Origin: Bartonella massiliensis
GTDB taxonomy: Bacteria > Pseudomonadota > Alphaproteobacteria > Rhizobiales > Rhizobiaceae
Length of the DNA: 64,000 nucleotides
Reading direction: 5' to 3'
Assembly (NCBI RefSeq): GCF_902150025.1
Contig: NZ_CABFVS010000013.1
Location: 1 to 64,000 of the forward strand
Shown: in pieces, positions 1-7,763 of the stretch
Position numbering within the stretch: the first letter of the stretch is position 1
Layout of the letters: every line of letters begins with the position of its first letter
The notes under the pieces: generated by a model
Databases searched by the model: none
What the model saw: only the letters and a program-made list of their open reading frames with translations
Told to the model about the DNA's origin: nothing
Made by a program: the position numbers and the translations under genes

Positions 1-1
1 G

Positions 2-898
2 GGAAAAGCCGTTAAAAATAGAGTAATACAAATTACAGGCATAGGAGCAAGAAGTGGTTTTTCTGTACTTATGACTAAGGATTTACCTGATTTTCACGCA
101 ATAGATACAGGTCAATGTTTTCCACGGTATCTTTACGAAGATGCTTCGGTTTCAAAAAGTAAAAGTGAAAAACAATCCCATTTATTTACGATTTCTACAG
201 AGGAAAGCAAAAATGCTGGTTTACAGAGGCGTGATGCCATTACGGATGAAGGTCTAGACCATTTTAAAGCAGCTTATCCGAATGAAAAAATTACGAAAGA
301 TGATCTATTCTATTATGTTTACGGAATCTTACATTCGGAAGATTATCGTGCTCGCTATGCTGATAATTTATGCAAAGAATTGCCTCGTATCCCTTGTGTA
401 AAGAGTACTGATGATTTTTGGAAATTTGTGATAGCAGGACGTGAATTGGGTCATTTGCACGTAAATTATGAAGATGTAGAGCCTTATCCAGTGACCTTTA
501 AAAAAGGCAATCCAAAACAGACAGATATTTCTAATCCAGAAGAATTTTACCACGTTAAAGAAATGAAATTCGCAAAAGTTAAGAATAGTAAGGAAAAGGA
601 TAAAACAACAGTTATTTATAACAGCAATATCATCATAACAGATATCCCTCTTGAAGCTTATGAGTATATCGTAAATGGTAGACCCGCCCTTGAATGGGTT
701 ATGGGTCGTCAATGTGTAAAGACTGATAAAAAGAGTGGTATTGTGAATGATGCCAATCGCTATGCTGTTGAGACCGTTGGAAACCCTGCCTACCCTCTAG
801 AATTGTTTCAAAGGGTTATTACTGTAAGTTTAGAGACAATGAAAATCGTGAAAAAACTACCAAAATTAGAACTTAAAGAAACTGAATACGCTTATTAA
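2..898 (+). CDS. Type ISP restriction-modification enzyme, C-terminal part (5' end outside window)
   Basis: The frame is open from base 2, so the first ATG at 71 is internal and the gene begins upstream of the window. The visible 298 residues resemble the C-terminal target-recognition region of single-chain type ISP (LlaBIII-like) helicase-nuclease-methylase proteins: a GARSGFSVLMTKD stretch, then DTGQCFPRYLYE, then an IPCV..FW.F..AGRELGHLHVNYE block and a closing VMGRQCVKTDKKSGI..D.N block. In that family this region reads the DNA target, while the nuclease, helicase and methylase parts lie upstream. It ends normally at TAA with no frame break. The assignment rests on recalled family motifs; a stand-alone helicase-type restriction protein is the alternative. 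Confidence 0.75.
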   Translation, partial: GKAVKNRVIQITGIGARSGFSVLMTKDLPDFHAIDTGQCFPRYLYEDASVSKSKSEKQSHLFTISTEESKNAGLQRRDAITDEGLDHFKAAYPNEKITKDDLFYYVYGILHSEDYRARYADNLCKELPRIPCVKSTDDFWKFVIAGRELGHLHVNYEDVEPYPVTFKKGNPKQTDISNPEEFYHVKEMKFAKVKNSKEKDKTTVIYNSNIIITDIPLEAYEYIVNGRPALEWVMGRQCVKTDKKSGIVNDANRYAVETVGNPAYPLELFQRVITVSLETMKIVKKLPKLELKETEYAY

Positions 899-1079
899 GG
901 CATGCTCACATAATGGATATGCTAATCTTATTAAGGTCTCTTATGTATTGGTTTAAATGACAGTCTATTTTATCATCTGTTATGAAATAACAAAGATAGG
1001 AAATATTATCAAAATCCCTTTAATGAACTTTTGTAAATTCTATAAATGTATCATCTTGTAAGTAATGGAGATTGCGCAT

Positions 1080-1325
1080 TACTTCACGCTTTTATTTATT
1101 GCGTTCTTTAATGGCGTCACGACTCTCACGTAAAATAGAACACTATTGGATTGCACATTCACGGGCTTGTTTTAAAGAAATACTTCTCAAGGTACCCAAG
1201 CCCATTTCGCGATAGCACCCGTGAATAGCGTAACGATAAATCCATTGAGCACCACCATCACACTATTTTCCAGCCCTAAAATGTTGCGATAGATCTTGGC
1301 ACTTAAGACGGTTCATAAGAAACAT
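1080..1325 (-). pseudogene. Phage integrase N-terminal relic (P4/DUF4102 type)
   Basis: Read on the minus strand from an ATG at 1325, the sequence gives MFLMNRLKCQDLSQHFRAGK, an in-frame stop, then CDGGAQWIYRYAIHG.YREMGLG and LRSISLKQARE, followed by another stop. This is the N-terminal DNA-arm-binding part of P4-type tyrosine recombinases (AGK..DGGG..., W..RY...G..REMGLG, .SL..ARE). The catalytic domain is absent, so it is a dead fragment. It abuts a dispersed repeat and faces a second fragment on the other strand at 1505. Confidence 0.75.
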
Positions 1326-1492
1326 TTTTAGTCCTTTGTTGCATAAATTTTATCCACACGCTAATCCCGCTTGTGATGCGCAAGCAAGTGATTTTGATTG
1401 ATTCAACATGAACAAGTTTGACATGAGAGAAGCCTATGATATTTGGAACTCTCATTCAACGTACAAAACAATGAATTATTATTATAAATAAA
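1326..1492. repeat. Dispersed repeat copy 1 (upstream region of the integrase relic)
   Basis: About 165 bp recognisable again at 12950-13100, 20186-20352 and 55331-55470, and weakly at 40410-40545. Shared landmarks are a TTTTGATTGATTCAACAT-like core, a GAGAGAA.CCTA.G.TATT segment and a tail near TTATTATTATAAAT. In each of the four clear copies the decayed integrase start lies on the same side, so the repeat is probably the former promoter or attachment-side flank of one integrase gene family. Confidence 0.7.
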
Positions 1493-1504
1493 AGCGTTGT
1501 AAGT

Positions 1505-1640
1505 GATATGAGCTTGGGGGCCTTGAGAGGTATTTCTTTAAAACAAGCCCGTGAATTGGCAACTGGGTGGCGTTCTATATTACAGCATTCCCTTTTATCT
1601 CAATATGAAAAAAATCAGTCTATATGTTACGTATTCCGAC
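1505..1640 (+). pseudogene. Second integrase N-terminal fragment, opposite strand
   Basis: The plus strand reads MSLGALRGISLKQARELA followed by GWRSILQHSL, matching at nucleotide and protein level the MGLGTLRSISLKQARE block of the minus-strand relic at 1080-1325. After about 40 codons the similarity ends. The open frame runs on to 1792, but that part lies antisense to the next gene and is not supported. The two fragments flank the repeat in inverted orientation. Confidence 0.65.
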
Positions 1641-1655
1641 ATGGGTATATTTCTG

Positions 1656-2516
1656 TTACACTATCTTTGGAGGGTTACTGCTTATTGCTGCTTTTGTTAT
1701 TAACCAATAGCGATATATCAATGGCAAAGTTGTATTTTCTTGAAAAACTGCTGCCCCCAGCTGTAGAGCTTTTTGAAGAGAAGCTGGTATAATGGATAAT
1801 GGAAGAAATGCTGGCTTAAGAGTTCTAGGTAAAGCACAAGAATGCACGTAAAATTTGCTATAATGATCGCGTGATAATGCTACCATAGCTTCAACAATAC
1901 GGCCCTTTTGTTGATCACTGAGACGATGAGAATCTAAATCCTCCCTATTTACCCCTACAACCTTCAAAATATCAGTAGGTAAATAATAATGATAGCGTGA
2001 TTGCATGAATGATAAAAGACGTAATATACCGCTTAATCCTTGAGCAATCCCCCCATGTTCATAGATATCTGTAAAATCTTGTGCGATATCAGGATCCAAT
2101 ATCTGACAAGAAAGCTGTAAAATGATACCTGCTGTCTCACCACAATAGTGCTCGAGATCGTGAAGCGTTTCTATTGGATTACGGTAAAGATCCAAAATTT
2201 GTGCATCACAATAACGTAAAAAAGCTGCCTTAGGTAAATTAAAAAGAGTTATTGCTGTCAATAAACCACTCAAAATCGGATTATTTCCACTCGTTTGTGT
2301 TTCACTATGCGCAATAGAATCATACCACCAACGTAATCGTATTTCTCCAATGAGTGGATCATGGACACTTTCACGAATACGAGAAATCTCAGCATTAAAT
2401 GCGTAGAGAGCAGCTAATGCTTGGCGCTTTTTTTTAGGTGCAAATAAAACTGATATATAGCGATCACGATCTATGTTACGTAAAATATCAAGACAATAAG
2501 GAAGAGAACCTACCAT
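1656..2516 (-). CDS. Phytoene/squalene synthase-family protein (NDUFAF6-like subgroup)
   Basis: A 286-residue all-helical protein of the squalene/phytoene synthase superfamily. It opens with DRDRY.S.LFAP and ALYAFNAEISRIRE, then GEIRLRWW.D, and later YCGETAG and a GGIAQGLSGILRLL segment. In true synthases these positions carry Asp-rich metal motifs; here the first is replaced by FNAEISRIRE, as in the subgroup related to mitochondrial complex I assembly factor NDUFAF6, so squalene or phytoene synthesis is unlikely. In related Rhizobiales it closes the yajC-secDF-Mth938 run, and the Mth938-like gene lies upstream here across an 850-bp gap. Length is normal and the frame is intact. Confidence 0.75.
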   Translation of the reverse strand: MVGSLPYCLDILRNIDRDRYISVLFAPKKKRQALAALYAFNAEISRIRESVHDPLIGEIRLRWWYDSIAHSETQTSGNNPILSGLLTAITLFNLPKAAFLRYCDAQILDLYRNPIETLHDLEHYCGETAGIILQLSCQILDPDIAQDFTDIYEHGGIAQGLSGILRLLSFMQSRYHYYLPTDILKVVGVNREDLDSHRLSDQQKGRIVEAMVALSRDHYSKFYVHSCALPRTLKPAFLPLSIIPASLQKALQLGAAVFQENTTLPLIYRYWLITKAAISSNPPKIV

Positions 2517-3366
2517 TCTATGAACCGATTAACGTCCCCTTTTTTAGCCATTAAATTAATAATTCTCTTTTTATTCATATTAAAAAATAAAGCTCAGAAA
2601 ATAAGACATTTTCAATGTGCCTCTTAATGTATGATGAATTAAGACTTCTTTTCTAATCACTTTTCTTTCCAGAAAGAAAGTTTTTAAAAATTAAATAGTT
2701 CATTTTTTGGATAAAATTTATCTTATCCGGCTTATGCTAAAAACACCTAAAAACTAATCTTAACATGTATAGTGAAACTTAGACAACAGAACAATGCAAA
2801 ACACTTTTTGACTGAATAGATAACAAGGCACTTTTATAAAAAATGCACTGATCACAAAGACTTCATCAACTTATTAGCCTTCTTCCCATCCTAAAAATAA
2901 AAAAACCTCTCCCCCCCTGTTCATCAAAAATCCAATTGCGCTCTATAAAATTCTATTGTTATCAAGACATTGATTTATAATGATAATTTATTTTTGCATG
3001 TTGAGTTAAAAAACCGAATATTGTATAAAATTATTTCATTTCAAACCTATTGCATGTTGCAAGTAATCAAAACTATTCTCTTGCACGCCACAAGCGGAGC
3101 TGACACGTGATTTAAAAAAAACAAAAATACCCCTTATAAACCATCTCAAGTGCTAGAAGCTTATCACCTCTATGATTCACGAGACATTACAAGTTAGCCC
3201 CGCTCTGAATACTTACTAATGTATTTAAAATACACTTAATGCGTTAAGTTATATAATTTATGTTCCTTTATATTACCGCTTTAAACGGCGGTATTTTGCA
3301 GCACAACGTAATAATTGTACTCATCTTGTATGCTAGACGAGATCATTTATTTTATTAAAAAATACT
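2517..3366. other. 850-bp AT-rich intergenic region
   Basis: No supported gene, tRNA or repeat was found. The only structure noted is a short hairpin at 3274-3293 (TACCGC paired with GCGGTA, eight-base loop) downstream of the Mth938-like gene. It lacks a good T-run on the minus strand, so it is at best a weak terminator. Confidence 0.5.
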
Positions 3367-3753
3367 TCACTCTACCGCAAATAATAACGCCGCAACAGCG
3401 CGATCTTCAGCCAGTAAAACATTAAATGTACGCACCGCTGCTCCTGTACTCATTGTATCTGATGAAATACGCTTTTCCCCTAAAAGACCCCGTAACTCTT
3501 CAGGTAATCGTAATAATTCAATTCCAGTCCCTATTAATAAAACTTCAATCTCAGATGCTTCTTCTAAAACACGAGATAGATCCCCTTGAGTGGGAATAGG
3601 CCCTGCCATATCAATGCCATAAATTCCTGATGGGACACAAATAATAGAACCTCTATGTGACATATCAGCAAAACGAAATCCACCATTTCCATAAGCATCA
3701 ATAGGTGCACGACTTGGAAAATGTGCTTCACGAATTTGAATTGCATCGAACAT
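3367..3753 (-). CDS. Mth938-like domain protein (DUF498/NDUFAF3 family)
   Basis: A 128-residue protein spanning one Mth938-like (DUF498) domain. Recognisable blocks are a GGFRFADMSHRGSI segment near residue 25, then LLIGTG near residue 72 and a closing MSTGAAVRTFNVLLAEDR.VAA. Mitochondrial relatives (NDUFAF3) assist complex I assembly, while the bacterial role is not established. The start at 3753 gives the usual family length. In other Rhizobiales it follows secDF and precedes the squalene-synthase-like gene; here secDF is not found and a 465-bp gap separates it from yajC. Confidence 0.8.
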   Translation of the reverse strand: MFDAIQIREAHFPSRAPIDAYGNGGFRFADMSHRGSIICVPSGIYGIDMAGPIPTQGDLSRVLEEASEIEVLLIGTGIELLRLPEELRGLLGEKRISSDTMSTGAAVRTFNVLLAEDRAVAALLFAVE

Positions 3754-4197
3754 GAATAAGCACCCTTTACTTTTGAATAATCCTCTTGTCTTTTACTTTT
3801 CAGCATAAAACTTAACGGTAAATATAAAGCCGTAATATGTTAATCATAGTTCATCAGAATATTGAAGTAGAAATTTTTGCTATAAAACTTTGATCGGAGC
3901 ATACAACAAATATATGAAAAATTAGCTATAAACTGCCACTAAATGCTACGCTTAACCTACCTTTAAAAATTTTTCTCAGCTTAATTGACACAAAAATAAG
4001 AAGCTTCTCTTTGTGAGAAATAAGGATACTGTTTAAAAGACAGAAAAAATTACCTTAACATAAATAAAACCGTTGCTTTAATTTGGATAGCCTACAGAAA
4101 ACAAAGACACCATTTTTTGTCGTGATGATAAGAAACATTCCTCCTCACGAAATTGTCTTTATATTGTTATATTTTTTATAAAAACGCTTGTAAAAAT
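3754..4197. other. Intergenic gap where secDF is expected
   Basis: Between yajC and the Mth938-like gene most Rhizobiales carry secDF. I see no open frame or recognisable SecD/SecF motif in these AT-rich bases on either strand, only scattered stops. Confidence 0.5.
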
Positions 4198-4218
4198 GGT
4201 GTAAATTGCACTTACACC
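4198..4218 (-). terminator. Rho-independent terminator of yajC
   Basis: GGTGTAA and TTACACC form a perfect 7-bp stem with a seven-base loop directly against the yajC stop codon. On the minus strand it is followed by ATTTTT. This placement ends the transcript at yajC and argues against a lost read-through partner. Confidence 0.65.
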
Positions 4219-4680
4219 TTAAAATGTTTTTTCCTTATTTTCCTTTGATATAGCTTTTTTCTCTTTAGAGATATTCACTTTTTCTTTCTCAGTCGTTTTA
4301 GACTTAGACTTTTGTGGTATTTTTGTTTTAGTATTAAGCTTTGATTTCTTTTCTGCAATCGGCTCACCTTTAACGCGCACATCAGCTAATGTCGAGCGCA
4401 TAACACGAATATTCATATTATCACCAATTTCGACCTCTAATTCACCACTCTCGTCGTGAACTTTCGTAACCTTGCCGATAACACCACCACCCGTTATAAC
4501 TGTATCACCGCGACGTACTGCATTAAGCATTTCCTGTCGCTTTTTCATTTGTGCACGCTGCGGACGGATGATAAAAAAATACATAATTGCAAAAATTAAA
4601 ATAAGTGGGATAACGCTAACAAATGAAATTCCACTGGAAACATCGCCTGCACCTTGAGCATAAGCGTTCGTAATAAACAT
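4219..4680 (-). CDS. yajC: Preprotein translocase accessory subunit YajC
   Basis: A 153-residue protein with the YajC layout: a short periplasmic N-terminus (NAYAQGAG), one membrane helix at about 20-40 ending YFFIIRPQRAQMKKRQEML, then the cytoplasmic GDTVITGGGVIGKVTKV block and IRVMRSTLADV. YajC associates with SecDF-YidC at the Sec translocon. The tail after residue 110 is an unusually long Lys/Ser/Glu-rich, probably disordered extension. A terminator abuts the stop codon, and the expected downstream secDF is missing from this locus. An RBS-like GGAG lies just upstream of the ATG. Confidence 0.9.
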   Translation of the reverse strand: MFITNAYAQGAGDVSSGISFVSVIPLILIFAIMYFFIIRPQRAQMKKRQEMLNAVRRGDTVITGGGVIGKVTKVHDESGELEVEIGDNMNIRVMRSTLADVRVKGEPIAEKKSKLNTKTKIPQKSKSKTTEKEKVNISKEKKAISKENKEKTF

Positions 4681-5320
4681 TTTTATCTCCTACTCGTTAA
4701 ACTTCCGGTATTTCCCACTCTATTAAAACAAAATTCCGATTCAGAAAAACTTTCTTCAATAATTTATTATAAAAAATGATAAGGATATAATGTAATCTCA
4801 GCCTTATAAAAATGTAATAAATCCTTAAGAGACAGAATACAATAAGAAAAAAATGTAAAAAACAGGTTTATTTTTCTTGGGTTATATATCCTACACTATA
4901 AGCCTGCTCACTCACTTAATAACTCACTCACTTAATAAATGGTACAAAATTAATTTTTCTAATGAAAAAACTTTCATCTAGAGAGATAATTCATCATTTT
5001 TAATGTCGAACGATAAAGTTTAATACCGTTAAATACTCTCCTTTCAAACCTTTGGAATCAATCAAAATAACTTTTTTGCACATCACACTTATGAAATGAA
5101 CATGAAGATAAAACTCTTTATGATAAGAAATCAAATACGCATGCTCTCTCTTAAATGCAAGAGCAATTAGGACATTGGGTGCTACCAATCGTATGATGTT
5201 ATCATCTTATACCTTCATAATCACAAAGAGGATAATATTTAATGAACTTAACGAACTGTTTTTCTAAACTAATAATTGTCTCCTGCCACATTATATTAGA
5301 TATGGGGAAAAATATTAGGC
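4681..5320. other. Intergenic region upstream of yajC
   Basis: AT-rich, with no supported gene. In related genomes a DUF815 ATPase gene lies between nlpD and yajC, but I could not recognise any piece of it here. A perfect short tandem repeat is annotated separately at 4907-4938. Confidence 0.45.
4907..4938. repeat. Perfect 16-bp tandem duplication
   Basis: The unit CTCACTCACTTAATAA occurs twice head to tail (4907-4922 and 4923-4938). It lies about 230 bp upstream of yajC. Two copies only; function unknown. Confidence 0.8.
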
Positions 5321-5559
5321 ATGGGAAAACACCTTTCGATGATCGCATGTCATGCTAAAGAACATCAATACTTTATCAAATATGAACAGCTTTGAAAAAA
5401 GGGACAACACAACAGATTGATTATTCAACTCCTCAAACATTGCTAGGGGACTTGTATCATCTACAAGGAAAAATCAAGCAGAAAGATCATGTTATTGTAG
5501 AATTAGCTTTAAAAGCAAAAGCTCTAGAAGATTTAAAATATTCTGATGGATATTATTGA
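5321..5559 (+). pseudogene. Frameshifted small orphan ORF, function unknown
   Basis: Two short overlapping plus-strand frames join into about 79 codons if a one-base shift near 5392 is allowed: MGKHLSMIACHAKEHQYF at 5321-5395, then 55 codons at 5392-5559 containing TPQTLLGDLYHLQGKIKQ and a charged helix. The second half looks like real coding sequence rather than AT noise, with amphipathic, coiled-coil-like composition. I do not recognise the family. Its position in a gene-loss gap suggests a relic of an accessory or phage gene. Confidence 0.35.
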
Positions 5560-5632
5560 TTAAAAAAATAAATTATCTTTCATGAAATATTTATAAACTA
5601 TAAGATTATTCCAATTTAAAATCCTCAATCAA

Positions 5633-6802
5633 TTAGTTTTCTAAATATTTAAGAGGATTAACCGGTAATGAATTCTTACGCATTTCAAAATAAACACGTG
5701 GCGTTTTAACATTTCCAGAAATACCAGACTTAGCAATCTCATCACCACGTCTTATCCTTTGTCCTTTGTTAACAACAAGCTTACTATTACATCCATAAAT
5801 AGTGATAATATTATTTTCATGTCGAATCATAACAACATTACCCAATTCTTTTAATCCATCTCCCGCGTAAATAACGACACCATTTTCTGCCGCCTTTACC
5901 GATGAGCCTTCAGGTACAGCAATGTCTATTCCTCGATTCATTATTGTTCCCTTTTTTTGACCAAACTGGCTTAACAAACGCCCTCGTACGGGCCAACGCA
6001 TCTTAGAAATTCCTGTGGCTTGCGGAGTCACAATATTATCTGTACTTGATAAACCAGACTCATGATTCAATTGCTTCATCTGTTTAGAAGAATTTTTTTC
6101 AGAATTTGGTCTGTTCATCTGTGTAGAAGGTGGCGTTGTTATAGGCGCTTTATATATAGGAGAAGTCTTCTTGTGCTTTATAGAAGACGTCACTTGAGAT
6201 TGGAATGAAGATTCTGCTGTTGAAGCTGCCCAATCATTATTATTATAGGTCTTTGAAGTTGCTAATGTACGCCTGCTTGGAACCACAAGGACCTGACCGA
6301 TATAAATAGCATTGCTGTTTATACCATTTGCTGATTTTAATGCCTCAACACTAACCCCTATTTGTCTTGCAATACTGAGCAGTGTATCTCCACTCTGGAC
6401 AATATAAGAGTTTTGCCGAAAAATAGGAGAGTTATCCATTTGTGAACGAGAAAGCGTTCCAAGATTACGTGGAGGATCCCCCATAACGCGACCATCAGAA
6501 AGAACTCTCCTACCTTGCTGTGAAGAATTATAGGAAGAATTGTCATCAATCCACGAATCATCACTTGAGTCTACAGGGGGGAGTTCAGTGCTTTGTATCA
6601 TACCCGCACCATACGATAGCATTCGTGGATCTGTAGACATAGAGTTCGCTATATTTGATTGAGATGATACCGTATGATGAGAGAAAATATTGGAAAAACG
6701 TTGTGTACCAGAACTACAACCAGCAACAATAATAATCACCGCTAAAAAAGTTATTCTCTGAAAATTATGCCGGAAAATGTTATCCAAAGCTTTTAAACAC
6801 AT
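5633..6802 (-). CDS. nlpD: LysM and degenerate LytM (M23) lipoprotein, NlpD/LppB type
   Basis: About 389 residues from the ATG at 6802; a TTG at 6820 would add six residues. A lipoprotein signal ends in IIIVAGC (Cys29). A LysM domain lies at about 130-175 (YIVQSGDTLLSIARQIG ... IYIGQVLVVPS), then a Ser/Thr-rich linker, then a C-terminal M23 fold from GRLLSQFGQ. The zinc ligands of active M23 enzymes appear lost: the usual H before GID is replaced (MNRGIDIAVP), the YAH position reads YGC, and the HLHFE-like motif reads RVYFE. This matches amidase activators of the NlpD/EnvC type rather than a hydrolase. It lies directly downstream of pcm, as in other Rhizobiales. Confidence 0.85.
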   Translation of the reverse strand: MCLKALDNIFRHNFQRITFLAVIIIVAGCSSGTQRFSNIFSHHTVSSQSNIANSMSTDPRMLSYGAGMIQSTELPPVDSSDDSWIDDNSSYNSSQQGRRVLSDGRVMGDPPRNLGTLSRSQMDNSPIFRQNSYIVQSGDTLLSIARQIGVSVEALKSANGINSNAIYIGQVLVVPSRRTLATSKTYNNNDWAASTAESSFQSQVTSSIKHKKTSPIYKAPITTPPSTQMNRPNSEKNSSKQMKQLNHESGLSSTDNIVTPQATGISKMRWPVRGRLLSQFGQKKGTIMNRGIDIAVPEGSSVKAAENGVVIYAGDGLKELGNVVMIRHENNIITIYGCNSKLVVNKGQRIRRGDEIAKSGISGNVKTPRVYFEMRKNSLPVNPLKYLEN

Positions 6803-6970
6803 CGTTTTGCTCACTCTCAATACTCAACTCACTCCATTAAAGCTTTTTTAAATTACCGAAGAGTTAAAATGAGATGTTTTATTCATAAATATCCTTATTT
6901 AAGATCAAAGTGAATTTAACAGAAAATAAAAAGAGTGAAATAATTTGCGCTATTTCTTAAATTTTAAAGA

Positions 6971-7642
6971 CTAAAGTATTTCTGCAGCACCTTTAATAAA
7001 AGGTTGATAACGCACTTGAAACAGCTCTAAACACTCAAATCGACTACCAATTTTTGTATAGCGCGTCACCGTTTGTACCCCTTCATCTGGTCCTATCGCC
7101 TGAATAAGAATTCCATTTTCAGCTAAAAGTTCTAAAAATTCCTTGGGTTCATCAGAACGTGATGGCCAAATAAGAATGCGATCAAATGCTCCCAAACCTG
7201 TCACATTATGACTTCCATCAATCTGCCGTATAACAATATTTTCAATGCCCAAAGTTTGAAATTTTTGACGTGCTAAATCAACAAGTGTTTTATAACGATC
7301 AATCGTTGTTACACGGTCACTCAAACATGCCATAAGAGCAGTGCAAAAACCAGATCCTGTACCAATTTCCAAAACACGATGCTTTTTTTTCAATGATAGT
7401 GCCGAAAGAATTAACAGTTGTTCTTCCAAACGTTCCATATATTCACCACACTCAAGGGGAATAATTTTATTATCATAAGCACTATTAAACCACGGAGCAG
7501 AAACAAATTGTTGACGTGGAACTTTCTCTAACACCGAAAAAAAACGCACGTCATCAATGCCTTTGCTACGCATTTTTAGTACAAGAGCAGCCAGCTCCTC
7601 ACGAAACTGTAAAATACCCTTTTGCCCCATAGTATCATTCAC
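6971..7642 (-). CDS. pcm: Protein-L-isoaspartate O-methyltransferase
   Basis: Repairs isoaspartyl residues in aged proteins using S-adenosylmethionine. The 223-residue product has the PCMT Rossmann fold: VLEIGTGSGFCTALMA as SAM-binding motif I near residue 90, preceded by the ...F....VPRQQFVS start block, then IVIRQIDGSHN and FDRILIWPS. The predicted start is GTG at 7642, overlapping the stop of the small surE-like remnant; an ATG four codons later is possible. In relatives the order is surE-pcm-nlpD, so the overlap is probably what is left of the surE-pcm junction. Confidence 0.88.
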   Translation of the reverse strand: MNDTMGQKGILQFREELAALVLKMRSKGIDDVRFFSVLEKVPRQQFVSAPWFNSAYDNKIIPLECGEYMERLEEQLLILSALSLKKKHRVLEIGTGSGFCTALMACLSDRVTTIDRYKTLVDLARQKFQTLGIENIVIRQIDGSHNVTGLGAFDRILIWPSRSDEPKEFLELLAENGILIQAIGPDEGVQTVTRYTKIGSRFECLELFQVRYQPFIKGAAEIL

Positions 7643-7742
7643 TCTCTAATGGAGGTGCACTTTTATCGTCCCTACAAACCGCTTCTTTAAAAATGGCAAA
7701 ACCTTGCGTTTGCATACCATAACCTCTTTGCAATAAACGCAT
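7635..7742 (-). pseudogene. Probable surE remnant (internally deleted)
   Basis: A 35-codon frame starting ATG at 7742 reads MRLLQRGYGMQTQGFAIFKE and ends at TGA, overlapping the pcm start. SurE proteins begin like MRILLTNDDGI...GL..L, and surE normally sits between serS and pcm. The frame therefore looks like the fused first and last pieces of surE after loss of roughly 700 bp. The acidic nucleotide-binding NDDG motif is not preserved. The match is short, so chance similarity is possible. Confidence 0.45.
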
Positions 7743-7763
7743 ATTGTCTCTCCTTTCACAAAC

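Noticed and set aside
1641-1792. 3' half of the plus-strand frame 1508-1792 as a gene
   Set aside because: It lies antisense over the end of the squalene-synthase-like gene and its residues show no motif; only the first 40 codons match the integrase.
1656-2516. True squalene or phytoene synthase
   Set aside because: The Asp-rich metal motif is replaced and no carotenoid or hopanoid gene is nearby; the NDUFAF6-like subgroup is a better fit.
5000-5188. 62-codon minus-strand frame
   Set aside because: No recognised motif, AT-driven composition, no clear RBS; not supported as a gene.
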